From contig CAJJNI010000042.1 of the NCBI GenBank assembly GCA_905193085.1, forward strand, positions 1 through 14,900: a DNA stretch of 14,900 nt, given 5' to 3'. The notes under the pieces were generated by a model. The model was given only the letters and a program-made list of their open reading frames with translations, made no database searches and was not told where the DNA came from. Shown here piece after piece: positions 7,423 through 14,533 of this stretch. The position numbers and the translations under genes were made by a program. This DNA is from an uncultured Lachnospiraceae bacterium. GTDB lineage: Bacteria > Bacillota > Clostridia > Lachnospirales > Lachnospiraceae. How positions within the stretch are numbered: position 1 is the stretch's first letter; every line of letters starts with the position of its first letter.

Positions 7423-7466
7423 TGCATTTATCAACTGTTAATGAAAAAACAGTTGTTATCCATGCA
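7423..7466 (-). other. Intercistronic hairpin between DUF1385 gene and prmC
   Basis: A perfect 8-bp stem, CAACTGTT (7432-7439) with AACAGTTG (7448-7455) around an 8-nt loop, is flanked by a second complementary pair TGCAT (7423-7427) and ATGCA (7462-7466). No T-run follows on the minus strand, so it is not a typical terminator. It may be an mRNA processing or stability element that sets relative expression of prmC-prfA. Confidence 0.5.
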
Positions 7467-7468
7467 GT

Positions 7469-8428
7469 CTAATCTGTATTTTCTTTCTTTTTATCAGGGA
7501 AATTCTCTGCCTGATATTCTTTCCAGTCAAAAACTGCTTCTACAGATGCTATTGCTACTTCTATCATATCATCATCCGGCTCTCTTGTAGTAAGATTCTG
7601 AAGCCATAATCCCGGCTTACTCAAAATATCAACAAATTTATTATCTGAATTTCCGGCAAGCTTTATAAATTCATATGAAACTCCGGCAATAATCGGTATG
7701 ACAACAAGTCTTAAGACAAGCCTTAACACCCTGTCTTCTACATTTATAAACATTAGAAAAATAATACTTATAACCATTACTATAAGTAAAAAGCTGGTTC
7801 CGCATCTCTTATGCTGTTTAGATGACTTTCTTACATTTTCCACATTCAAATCCAGACCATGTTCAATACAATTGATACATTTATGTTCAGCACCATGATA
7901 CATAAATACTCTTTTTATGTCTTCCATAAACGATATAAGTGCAACATAACCAATGAATATTAAAATTCTCACAATACCTTCAATAGTTGCAATTATAAAA
8001 TAATTAGTTGTCCAAAATGACCTTATAAGCTCAGCTATTAAAAACGGAAGTCCACAAAATAAAACCAATGCCAGAATAACAGCAATTACTATAGTAAAGC
8101 CCATTACCACATTTTCAGCTTTATCTTTAAAAACCTTCTCAATCCAGCTTTTGTTACCAGCACTGTTTTCTGAATCTTCCTCATCTTCAAAAAACTCTGC
8201 AGAATAACTTAAACATTTCATACCAACAACGAGCGAATCTATAAAATTAAAAATTCCTCTGATGAACGGAATTTTTTTAATCTTTTTCATAATTTCTGAA
8301 GTAGAACAATTAGTTACTTCAACTTCAATCTCTTTATTTGGCTTTCTCACTGCCACGGCATATCTGTCCTGATTTCTCATCATGACACCTTCCATGACTG
8401 CCTGTCCACCTATATTTGATGATTTCAA
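7469..8428 (-). CDS. DUF1385 (YqhQ-like) membrane protein
   Basis: A 319-residue membrane protein recognised by its N-terminal signature IGGQAVMEGVMMR (6-18) and by YHGAEHKCINCIEHG (177-191) followed by HKRCGTSFL, the hallmarks of DUF1385/COG3872. The start is the TTG at 8428: AGGGGTGA lies about 7 nt upstream, and the first in-frame ATG would remove the conserved IGGQAV. Hydrophobic segments lie at about 106-134, 143-167, 212-229 and 237-254. The His/Cys cluster between segments suggests metal binding, but the biochemical role is not established in the family as I know it. The gene sits between rpmE and prmC, its usual place in Clostridia. The C-terminal tail (255-319) is cytosol-type and charged. 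Confidence 0.92.
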   Translation of the reverse strand: MKSSNIGGQAVMEGVMMRNQDRYAVAVRKPNKEIEVEVTNCSTSEIMKKIKKIPFIRGIFNFIDSLVVGMKCLSYSAEFFEDEEDSENSAGNKSWIEKVFKDKAENVVMGFTIVIAVILALVLFCGLPFLIAELIRSFWTTNYFIIATIEGIVRILIFIGYVALISFMEDIKRVFMYHGAEHKCINCIEHGLDLNVENVRKSSKQHKRCGTSFLLIVMVISIIFLMFINVEDRVLRLVLRLVVIPIIAGVSYEFIKLAGNSDNKFVDILSKPGLWLQNLTTREPDDDMIEVAIASVEAVFDWKEYQAENFPDKKKENTD

Positions 8429-8558
8429 AATATCACCCCTTTATGTCCTGTGTCATTTGTTACTTACATTAATTCATATATGTTTACTTATATATAAATC
8501 AGCCACTATATTGATATATATTTGGTTTTATATAAAAAATTTCTCCTATATAGATAGA
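8429..8558 (-). other. AT-rich gap upstream of the DUF1385-prmC-prfA operon
   Basis: This 130-nt stretch between the rpmE terminator and the DUF1385 gene is full of TATATA runs. It presumably holds the operon promoter, but several overlapping -10-like hexamers and no clear -35 prevent a single assignment. No ORF is supported here. Confidence 0.4.
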
Positions 8559-8592
8559 TGAAAAAATAGGTTGAGATTAAAAACCTCAACCT
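8559..8592 (-). terminator. Rho-independent terminator of rpmE
   Basis: On the minus strand AGGTTGAG (8592-8585) and CTCAACCT (8575-8568) form an 8-bp perfect stem with a 9-nt loop, followed at once by ATTTTTTC. It starts 15 nt after the rpmE stop codon and separates rpmE from the DUF1385 operon. Confidence 0.88.
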
Positions 8593-8606
8593 TATCTTGC
8601 TTACTA

Positions 8607-8816
8607 TTATTTGTCCTGGCTAATGCCATATTTACGATTGAATTTATCAATTCGTCCACGAGCTGCAGCACTCTTCTGCTGACCTGTGTAGAATGAATGA
8701 CATTTAGAACAGATTTCCACATGAATTTCCGGCTTTGTTGAACCTGTTACAAATGTGTTACCACAGTTGCAAGTTACAGTTGCCTGATAATATTCTGGAT
8801 GTATTCCTTCTCTCAT
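8607..8816 (-). CDS. rpmE: 50S ribosomal protein L31, zinc-binding type
   Basis: A 69-residue ribosomal protein bL31 of the large subunit, which bridges to the small subunit. The ATG at 8816 (MREGIHPEYY) is preferred: AGAGGTG lies about 6-7 nt upstream, and the family normally begins with this sequence; a GTG three codons earlier overlaps the SD. Four cysteines, C16 and C18 (CNC) and C36 and C39 (CSKC), form the zinc site, so this is the C+ form rather than the zinc-independent paralogue. The tail GRIDKFNRKYG is typical. It has its own consensus promoter (8898-8927) and a leader hairpin upstream, and its own terminator downstream, so it is a separate transcript between rho and DUF1385. Confidence 0.96.
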   Translation of the reverse strand: MREGIHPEYYQATVTCNCGNTFVTGSTKPEIHVEICSKCHSFYTGQQKSAAARGRIDKFNRKYGISQDK

Positions 8817-8851
8817 GATTTTCACCTCTTTACAGCTTTTTTCCTATTCAC

Positions 8852-8873
8852 AAAAAGCACTTTAATGCTTTTT
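8852..8873 (-). terminator. Hairpin in the rpmE leader: rho terminator or L31 attenuator
   Basis: AAAAAGCA (8873-8866) and TGCTTTTT (8859-8852) form an 8-bp stem with a 6-nt loop ending in five T residues on the minus strand. It lies 62 nt after the rho stop codon but downstream of the rpmE promoter (predicted start near 8891). It can therefore end rho transcripts and also sit in the rpmE leader. Only two base pairs of the stem are G-C, so read-through is likely. Confidence 0.55.
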
Positions 8874-8897
8874 TGTTTTCTTACAAACAGCTATATC

Positions 8898-8927
8898 ATT
8901 ATAGCATGTACAACAATAAATTGTCAA
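8898..8927 (-). promoter_or_regulatory. Consensus vegetative promoter of rpmE
   Basis: The minus strand shows a perfect TTGACA (8927-8922), an 18-nt spacer and a perfect TATAAT (8903-8898) preceded by TGC, which gives an extended -10. Predicted +1 is near 8891, giving a leader of about 75 nt before the rpmE ATG. The -35 begins only 8 bases after the rho stop codon. Confidence 0.85.
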
Positions 8928-8934
8928 CTACTTT

Positions 8935-10350
8935 TTACAGACTTCTTCTCTTTCTTATTCCATCTATAAATTCTTTGTTATTTTTCGTTCTTACAAATAA
9001 TTCTATTACTTTTTCAACCGATTCGTCCTGCCTTGAACTGTTAAGATTTCTTCTGACAATTTCCATTGCCTCAAGCTCTGCACGGTTAAGAAGCAAATCT
9101 TCCCTTCTTGTTCCGGACTTCACTATATCAATTGCAGGGAAAATTCTCTTTTCTGATAATTTTCTGTCTAATACAAGCTCCATATTTCCGGTTCCTTTAA
9201 ATTCTTCGTAAACAACATCATCCATTTTACTTCCTGTATCTACCAATGCTGTTGCAAGAACAGTAAGTGAACCTCCATTTCTCATATTTCTTGCTGCACC
9301 AAAGAATTTCTTTGGCATATGAAGTGCAGCCGGGTCAAGACCACCTGAAAGTGTTCTTCCACTCGGTGGGACTGTCAGATTATAAGCTCTTGTAAGTCTT
9401 GTAATACTGTCTAAAAGAACTATAACATCTTTTCTCATTTCTACAAGACGCTTACATCTTTCTAAAACCATTTCCGATACACGCTTATGATGCTCAGGAA
9501 GTTCATCAAATGTCGAATATATTACTTCTACATTATTTCCAACTATTGATTCCTTAATATCCGTAACTTCTTCCGGTCTTTCATCAATCAGTAAAATAAT
9601 CATATGCATCTCCGGATTATTTTTTAGAATTGATTTTGCAATACTTTTAAGCAATGTTGTCTTTCCTGCTTTTGGCTGGGATACTATCATACCTCTTTGT
9701 CCTTTTCCTATTGGAGAAACCAAATCAAGTATTCTCATTGCCCTGTCTTCTTTTTCTGTTTCGAGCCTTAATCTCTCATCAGGAAAAATCGGCACCATAT
9801 CCTCAAAAGCTATTGTGTTCTGCATCTTATCTAATGGCATGCCATTAATAGTCTTTACATATAATAAAGCACTAAATTTCTCTGTAGGTGATTTAATTTT
9901 CTTATTACCTACAATTATATCGCCTGTTCGCAGAGTAAATCTTCTAATCTGCATTGGTGAAACATACACATCACCCTCTCCCGGAAGATAATTGTCACAT
10001 CTGATAAAACCATAGCCTTCTGGCATTACCTCTAATATGCCATTAGCCACTTCACCACTATCAAGGCTGTTTTGTGTATTGCCATTGTTATTCTGCACAT
10101 TACCACTATTTTGCGTATTACTATTATTCTGTGTATTGCTGTCCTGTGAAGAATTAACAGTTTCTATATTGCTACTTCTGCTGACAGCCTCTTTTTTCTG
10201 TTCATCACTGTTTTTTTCTTCATTTTCAAACAAATCCAGAAGAACTTTTATTAATTCAGCTTTCTTTAAAGTTGATATATTTTTCAAACCTTTACTTTTA
10301 GCAATTTCTTTTAAAGCACTAACTGGTAGTGATTCTAATTTTTCTTTCAT
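8935..10350 (-). CDS. rho: Transcription termination factor Rho with N/Q-rich insertion
   Basis: A 471-residue RNA-dependent ATPase/translocase that ends transcription; it acts as a hexameric ring. The start ATG at 10350 has GAGGA 7 nt upstream. Domains: a Rho_N helical domain (about 5-42); an insertion (about 43-100) whose residues 61-94 hold 13 Asn and 5 Gln in NTQN-like repeats; an RNA-binding cold-shock-like domain (about 103-175, GILEVMPEGYGFIR); and the RecA-type motor. In the motor, Walker A is QPKAGKTT (225-232), Walker B VIVLLD (309-314), and the RNA-contact loop segment GRTLSGG (331-337). The C-terminus is normal (IDGIRKRRSL). It is about 50 residues longer than E. coli Rho because of the insertion. 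It is followed by rpmE, the common Clostridia order. The promoter is not obvious; a gap of 235 nt upstream contains a terminator and protein-like frames. Confidence 0.97.
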   Translation of the reverse strand: MKEKLESLPVSALKEIAKSKGLKNISTLKKAELIKVLLDLFENEEKNSDEQKKEAVSRSSNIETVNSSQDSNTQNNSNTQNSGNVQNNNGNTQNSLDSGEVANGILEVMPEGYGFIRCDNYLPGEGDVYVSPMQIRRFTLRTGDIIVGNKKIKSPTEKFSALLYVKTINGMPLDKMQNTIAFEDMVPIFPDERLRLETEKEDRAMRILDLVSPIGKGQRGMIVSQPKAGKTTLLKSIAKSILKNNPEMHMIILLIDERPEEVTDIKESIVGNNVEVIYSTFDELPEHHKRVSEMVLERCKRLVEMRKDVIVLLDSITRLTRAYNLTVPPSGRTLSGGLDPAALHMPKKFFGAARNMRNGGSLTVLATALVDTGSKMDDVVYEEFKGTGNMELVLDRKLSEKRIFPAIDIVKSGTRREDLLLNRAELEAMEIVRRNLNSSRQDESVEKVIELFVRTKNNKEFIDGIRKRRSL

Positions 10351-10506
10351 AAAATTATCCTCGTCAAGCAGATATTCAAAATCCGCTCCGCTGCTTGTTT
10401 AACCGAAGTTGTTCCGTAATTATTGCTCTTTTGCAATCCAAACCTGAACATTATCGGATTCGGCTAAATCAGGGTTAACATTTACATGTAAAAAGGATTT
10501 TTGCAT
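10347..10506 (-). pseudogene. Protein-like frames upstream of rho: possible leader ORFs or gene remnant
   Basis: The gap before rho contains two overlapping minus-strand frames. The first (ATG 10506 to TAA 10420) encodes 28 residues ending NPDLAESDNVQVWIAKEQ. The second (ATG 10451 to TGA 10347) encodes 34 residues including NNYGTTSVKQAAERILNICL, and its TGA overlaps the rho ATG as ATGA. Neither has a good SD. The composition is richer in G+C than nearby non-coding DNA, and the two frames read as one protein joined by a frameshift near 10425. It may be a decayed C-terminal gene fragment or a rho leader peptide region. I do not recognise the family, and chance is possible for such short frames. 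Confidence 0.35.
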
Positions 10507-10541
10507 AGAGAAATCTACTCTATCTATCAAAAATCCCTTTT
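10490..10541 (-). terminator. Intrinsic terminator of the surface-protein gene
   Basis: AAAAGGGATTTTTG (10541-10528) and CAAAAATCCTTTTT (10503-10490) on the minus strand pair over 14 positions with one G-T wobble. An inner hairpin ATAGAG/CTCTAT (10505-10510 with 10518-10523) stabilises it, and a T-run closes it. It begins 45 nt after the surface-protein stop codon. It should insulate rho from the upstream gene. Confidence 0.82.
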
Positions 10542-10562
10542 ATTAGATACTTTCTACACTTA

Positions 10563-10576
10563 GTTCTTATAAGAAC
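10563..10576. repeat. 14-bp perfect palindrome after the surface-protein gene
   Basis: GTTCTTATAAGAAC is a perfect 14-bp palindrome 9 bases beyond the stop codon of the surface-protein gene (stop 10586-10588). It may be an accessory hairpin ahead of the terminator or a protein-binding site; nothing decides between these. Confidence 0.5.
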
Positions 10577-10585
10577 AGTTATGTA

Positions 10586-13500
10586 CTAATTTTCTGTTTT
10601 TTTCTTTCTTGCAATAACTACAGTTGAAGCTGCAGTAAATGCAATGAGTAACCAGACAGCTATATTTGATTCATCACCAGTCTTAGCTGCTTTATATGTT
10701 GAGCTCTTAGTTGTTGTCTTACTGCTTCCTGAAGATGAAGCACCACCATTTGAGCTATAGTAAACCTGATTCTCAACTATTCCAGGAGTAGCTGTTGCAT
10801 CAGAACCACTCTGATTGTCTGAATTTACATTACTGCCTGAATTATTTCCATCTGAAGCGGAATTTATATTATCATTTCCAGTTGATGAATTATTATTTCC
10901 ACCATTATTGCTAGGTTTATTTGTATTAGTTATACTATTTCCACCTGTTGGAGCTGCAGAACCTGAAGGTGCCTGTGTTTTATTACTATCAGGTGTCTTT
11001 GTAACTGAAGGTATGATACTTGATACAGGCGGTGTTGTAACTGAAGGTGTAATACTTGAAATCGGCGGTGTTGTAATTACCGGGATATCAGTAACATTAT
11101 TAGGTGTTGCTGTTATATCAATTATAGGAATTGTAGGTGTCGGTGTTGCATCTCCGCCTGGTGTTGCCGTCGTATTGTTATCCGGTGTCGGTGTCGTATC
11201 TCCCTTAATCTCAACTCTTACAGCATCACTTGCCAAAGAATTTTCTGTAGCCTTTACTCTTACATAGTATACGCCTTCTGACAATCCCTCTAACATATCA
11301 GACATAATAGGAAGCCATTCTTCGTTATCTTCTGCTCTGTATTCCATACTGGAATTAACACCAACTATCATTCCAGGTCTCTCAGCACTCGCTTTTACTG
11401 AAATAACATTCTGTGGCTGTGAAGCTTTGACTATTTCTATTGTCTGTATTTCTGAATCTGCCATAGGTAAAACATCATTTCCAGGTCTCTTTACCTGAAT
11501 TCCATATTCAGGATTCAGTGCTTCTGCTGAAACAGATACTGATGAAACTTCAACAGCAGTCCAGCTTACACCACCATCAATTGAATACTGCATCAACTCA
11601 TCCATATCACTGAGATTTAATGTAAGTGTAAGATAATTAAATGAAGCATCCGGTGTTGCAGCAATATAATCTGATTCATATTCTTCATCGCATCTTGAAC
11701 ATTTGTATAATGTATAACCTCTTGTAGTAGTTGTAGGTGGAATTACTTCCTGTACATAATCATGACCTAATGCACTTACTCTGTCATCAATATAAGTATT
11801 TCCGCAAGTGCTGCATACATATTCTGTATAACCATCATCTAAACATGTAGGAGCATGCACAGTTGATACATAACTGTGTCCAAAACCTTTATATGTAACA
11901 TTTCTCTTTTCTTCTGCTAGACATACCTTACAAATCCACATATCATATCCGCCGTTTTCACATGTCTGTGCAACACTCTTCTCAGCGCTGTAAATATACT
12001 GATGTCCTCCAAAACTTGGAATTGTTTCCTGAATAGTTGCTTTATGACAATATTCACAGACATAAACATCAAGACCTTCACTTAAGCAGCTTGCAGGATA
12101 TGACTGGCTCTCATCTTTAACATAACTGTGTTTATCAGTTGCATCAATTATATTATCATCATAATAATAATCACATCTTGTACACTGATGTCTTGTATAC
12201 CCCTTTGTACTACATGTTGGTTCAACAACAGTAGCTACATAAGAATGGCCAAGAGGCTCTGTATATGTATCATTAAGTTCAGAACCACAAACTTTACATT
12301 CATGATGTGTATATCCGTTTTCTGTACATGTAGGGTCAATTATTGTATCTTCATATGTATGAGCTGCATATGGATAAATAATAGGATTACCATTCTCATC
12401 ATTAACAGTCTGTGCCACTTTACATCTCTTACATGTTCTTACCATTCCACCATGAACAGTACATGTTGAAGCTACACTCACACCTGAAACACTGTCCCAG
12501 TCATGACCTAATGCTGTACCTGTAAGAGTCTCTATAAGTTCATAATCACATCTTGTACATGTTGTTATATGTACTTCATCTGTCGTACATGTTCTTGCAA
12601 CAATCTTTGTCTGTGTATCATGACCTAATGCAGGCAAAGTTTCTGTAACCTCTCTTACTGCTGTACATCCTGAATTCATACATTCAGTTCTCACAGAACC
12701 TGGTTCTGTACATGTTGCCTCATGTACTACGCCTTCTTTCCAACGGTGTCCGATTGGTTTTGTCTCCCATGATTCCAAAACATCACCACATCTTTCACAA
12801 ACATTGGCACTTACACCACTGACTTCACATGCAGCAGGAGTAAGAACTGTTTCCTTGTAACTGTGACCTAAAGCTGGTATAGTTACAACCTCAGGATTAC
12901 CGCAGATACTACATGTATATCTTACTGTACCTTCCTCTGTACATGTTGCTTCTTTAATAACCTCTTCTTTTCCTCTGTCATGAACATGACCTACTTTACT
13001 TGTATGGATAGGAAAATTCTTGTTAACTACATATTCACTCTTATTATCATAACCCCATTCCAATATTCCTGAATATGCATCTGCCCATGTCGATACACCA
13101 TCATTAAGTGCATCAAGAAGTGTCTTCTGACTTCCCAGTGTCCATTTTGAAGAATCAAGAGCAGATTCTTTAACAAGATATGTATAATTCTGATTATTAG
13201 CTACTGTACCAATATTCTTTGATGAGCCTACAAATGTTCCAGGATATGCAGAATATAATCCTGTTGTGTCGTCCTGAAGATAGAAACAGCTTTCAAAGCT
13301 GTTACCTTTTGAATTGTCACTTCCTGTTCCGGAAATACCACCAATCTGTGTATTACTGTTAGAAGTAACTTTTCCTGCATTGTAACATACTTTCAATGTA
13401 ATATTCTTGCCATTTACAATACCACCTGCAAGATATGAACTGTCAACAGCACCTACATTGTAGCTGTTAATAATTTCAAGAAAACCATCACCTGTTGAAC

Positions 13501-14347
13501 CGACAACACCAGCTGCAGCAACCGCATCTCCCTGTTCTGAACCTGCATCAACTTTAACTGATGAACGGTTAAAGCTGTTTACAATATAAACATATTTAGC
13601 TGCATAACCGATAAGTCCACCTGCTGCATACTTTGTAGAAGTTACTGTACTGTCATCTAACACACTACATTTTGAAAATGTACATTTAGCAGCTGATGTT
13701 CCCTCTGCAGTACCAACTAAACCACCAACATACTGATTACCGACTACACTTCCTTTAAATGAACAGTTAGATAAGCTTGTTGTACTTGCTCTTCCGACAA
13801 CACCTCCAACATCAGTACCCTCTTTTTGTGTACCCTGTGAAATTGTACCTGTAACAGCAATATTGGAAATAGAAGAATCTGTCGTATCTCCAAATAATCC
13901 AATACCTGCTTTTGCCTTACATACATCCCCACCAATTGTAATTTTCATATTACTTATTGTATGGTTACCTCCATCAAAAACACCTGTAAATGGATTAGCA
14001 GATGTACCTATAGGCAGCCAGTCATAATTTGATAAATCAATATCTGCCTGAAGATTAACATAAACAGTCTGTCCTGAATACTTTCCAGCATTAACATTAA
14101 CTGCAAACTGTGCTAAATCTTTTGCGGATGCAAGAATATAAGGATTACGGATTGTACCATTACTACTAGTATTACCACTGTACTTTGCATTATCTGTAGC
14201 TACGGGTATTGTACCATCCCAAATATCCGCAGCTTTTGTGAATTGCAAAATCCCCACCTGGTTTATTGACAAACCAATAATCAAACAGACACAAAGAAAG
14301 ACTGCCATAAATTTAATCTTCTTTTTTGTCTTATCAAAAAGTTTCAT
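10586..14347 (-). CDS. Large secreted surface protein with GLUG motifs, Cys/His repeat array and C-terminal wall/membrane anchor
   Basis: A 1253-residue exported protein. ATG at 14347 has AGGAGG 7 nt upstream. Residues 1-39 are a signal peptide (KKK, hydrophobic 13-30, cleavage probably near TKA-A). WLPIGTSANPFTGVFDGGNHTI (110-131) and following GLUG-type stretches (LFGDT, GGVVGR, GGLVGT, AGGLIG, GGISG; to about 355) form a beta-helix-like region. Residues 453-886 hold 11 units, each a His, then C-x9-C-x2-C. Two beta-rich modules follow (about 901-980, 981-1048; the second ends EGVYYVRVKA). Then come a Pro/Thr linker with a tandem 12-residue unit (1092-1115), an Asn/Ser/Gly-rich stalk (1131-1215), AAKTGDE (1220-1226), a membrane helix (1229-1246) and RKKK. 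The anchor resembles sortase signals but lacks the LP. The gene has its own promoter, structured leader and terminator. Adhesion or metal binding are guesses; no enzyme motif is seen. Confidence 0.93.
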   Translation of the reverse strand: MKLFDKTKKKIKFMAVFLCVCLIIGLSINQVGILQFTKAADIWDGTIPVATDNAKYSGNTSSNGTIRNPYILASAKDLAQFAVNVNAGKYSGQTVYVNLQADIDLSNYDWLPIGTSANPFTGVFDGGNHTISNMKITIGGDVCKAKAGIGLFGDTTDSSISNIAVTGTISQGTQKEGTDVGGVVGRASTTSLSNCSFKGSVVGNQYVGGLVGTAEGTSAAKCTFSKCSVLDDSTVTSTKYAAGGLIGYAAKYVYIVNSFNRSSVKVDAGSEQGDAVAAAGVVGSTGDGFLEIINSYNVGAVDSSYLAGGIVNGKNITLKVCYNAGKVTSNSNTQIGGISGTGSDNSKGNSFESCFYLQDDTTGLYSAYPGTFVGSSKNIGTVANNQNYTYLVKESALDSSKWTLGSQKTLLDALNDGVSTWADAYSGILEWGYDNKSEYVVNKNFPIHTSKVGHVHDRGKEEVIKEATCTEEGTVRYTCSICGNPEVVTIPALGHSYKETVLTPAACEVSGVSANVCERCGDVLESWETKPIGHRWKEGVVHEATCTEPGSVRTECMNSGCTAVREVTETLPALGHDTQTKIVARTCTTDEVHITTCTRCDYELIETLTGTALGHDWDSVSGVSVASTCTVHGGMVRTCKRCKVAQTVNDENGNPIIYPYAAHTYEDTIIDPTCTENGYTHHECKVCGSELNDTYTEPLGHSYVATVVEPTCSTKGYTRHQCTRCDYYYDDNIIDATDKHSYVKDESQSYPASCLSEGLDVYVCEYCHKATIQETIPSFGGHQYIYSAEKSVAQTCENGGYDMWICKVCLAEEKRNVTYKGFGHSYVSTVHAPTCLDDGYTEYVCSTCGNTYIDDRVSALGHDYVQEVIPPTTTTRGYTLYKCSRCDEEYESDYIAATPDASFNYLTLTLNLSDMDELMQYSIDGGVSWTAVEVSSVSVSAEALNPEYGIQVKRPGNDVLPMADSEIQTIEIVKASQPQNVISVKASAERPGMIVGVNSSMEYRAEDNEEWLPIMSDMLEGLSEGVYYVRVKATENSLASDAVRVEIKGDTTPTPDNNTTATPGGDATPTPTIPIIDITATPNNVTDIPVITTPPISSITPSVTTPPVSSIIPSVTKTPDSNKTQAPSGSAAPTGGNSITNTNKPSNNGGNNNSSTGNDNINSASDGNNSGSNVNSDNQSGSDATATPGIVENQVYYSSNGGASSSGSSKTTTKSSTYKAAKTGDESNIAVWLLIAFTAASTVVIARKKKTEN
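11003..11074 (-). repeat. Tandem 12-residue repeat in the Pro/Thr linker
   Basis: Residues 1092-1115 of the surface protein consist of two copies of TTPPxSSIxPSV, visible also at DNA level as repeated gtaactgaaggt-like blocks. A partial third copy follows (TKTPD). Such linkers commonly span the cell wall and vary in copy number. Confidence 0.7.
11690..12991 (-). repeat. Array of 11 Cys/His units within the surface protein
   Basis: The triplets begin at C469, C507, C546, C587, C629, C674, C712, C754, C796 and C835. All show C-x9-C-x2-C except the third, which is C-x9-C-x4-C. A last unit has T873 in place of the first Cys (C883 and C886 kept). Each unit is introduced by a His, mostly as GH (454, 495, 534, 576, 615, 663, 701, 740, 782, 824, 862). 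Spacing is 38-45 residues. Three Cys plus one His per unit is a plausible zinc site. Confidence 0.85.
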
Positions 14348-14467
14348 TCTACTTCCTCCTTTATCTGATTTTTATCAAATACGCCCCTGGCATATCAGTT
14401 CACCGATATTTGAACATACTTAATATAAGATATTTAGCACACTTCAAATATCCATAATCTTGTATTT
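14348..14467 (-). promoter_or_regulatory. Structured 5' leader of the surface-protein gene
   Basis: The 120-nt leader holds four segments related by inverted repetition: A ATCAAATAC (14470-14462), B GATATTTGAA (14452-14443), C TTCAAATATC (14414-14405) and D GTATTTGAT (14382-14374). B-C pair over 10 bp and A-D over 9, but A-B and C-D can also pair (6-7 bp). That allows two exclusive folds. If transcription starts near 14467, segment A loses three bases. A GC-richer core (14405-14383) lies between C and D. D is 13 nt from the SD. It matches no riboswitch class I can recall. Confidence 0.5.
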
Positions 14468-14473
14468 GATGAT

Positions 14474-14502
14474 ATTATAACAAACAATTAATAAAAAGTC
14501 AA
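14474..14502 (-). promoter_or_regulatory. Consensus promoter of the surface-protein gene
   Basis: On the minus strand TTGACT (14502-14497), a 17-nt spacer and TATAAT (14479-14474) form a near-perfect vegetative promoter. Predicted +1 is near 14467, giving a 120-nt leader. It lies just after the ligA stop codon. Confidence 0.85.
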
Positions 14503-14533
14503 AACTATTATTAAATATCTATAAATAAACATT

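Noticed and set aside
10037..10402. 121-codon plus-strand Leu/Phe/Cys-rich frame resembling a membrane protein
   Set aside because: Antisense of the N/Q-rich and Lys/Glu-rich N-terminus of rho; the LLFCVLL pattern is the complement of the NTQN repeats.
10815..11267. 150-codon plus-strand frame with many Val, Gly and Leu
   Set aside because: Antisense of the Pro/Thr and Asn/Ser-rich linker of the surface protein; the biased composition explains its openness.
12128..12469. 113-codon plus-strand frame rich in Ile, Cys and Thr, hydrophobic in appearance
   Set aside because: It is the antisense of the Cys/His repeat array; the repeat codons create long open antisense frames. It has no SD and no sensible protein pattern.
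11690..12991. Regular repeats with a period near 120 bp, considered as CRISPR-like or tandem non-coding repeats
   Set aside because: The repetition is at protein level (C-x9-C-x2-C units), units are 38-45 codons and DNA identity is low; there are no short identical repeats with unique spacers.
14348..14467. Surface-gene leader considered as a cyclic-di-GMP or other known riboswitch
   Set aside because: The diagnostic core bases of the GEMM, purine, preQ1, THF and cobalamin classes as I know them are absent, so no class name is assigned; the structure itself is kept as a finding.
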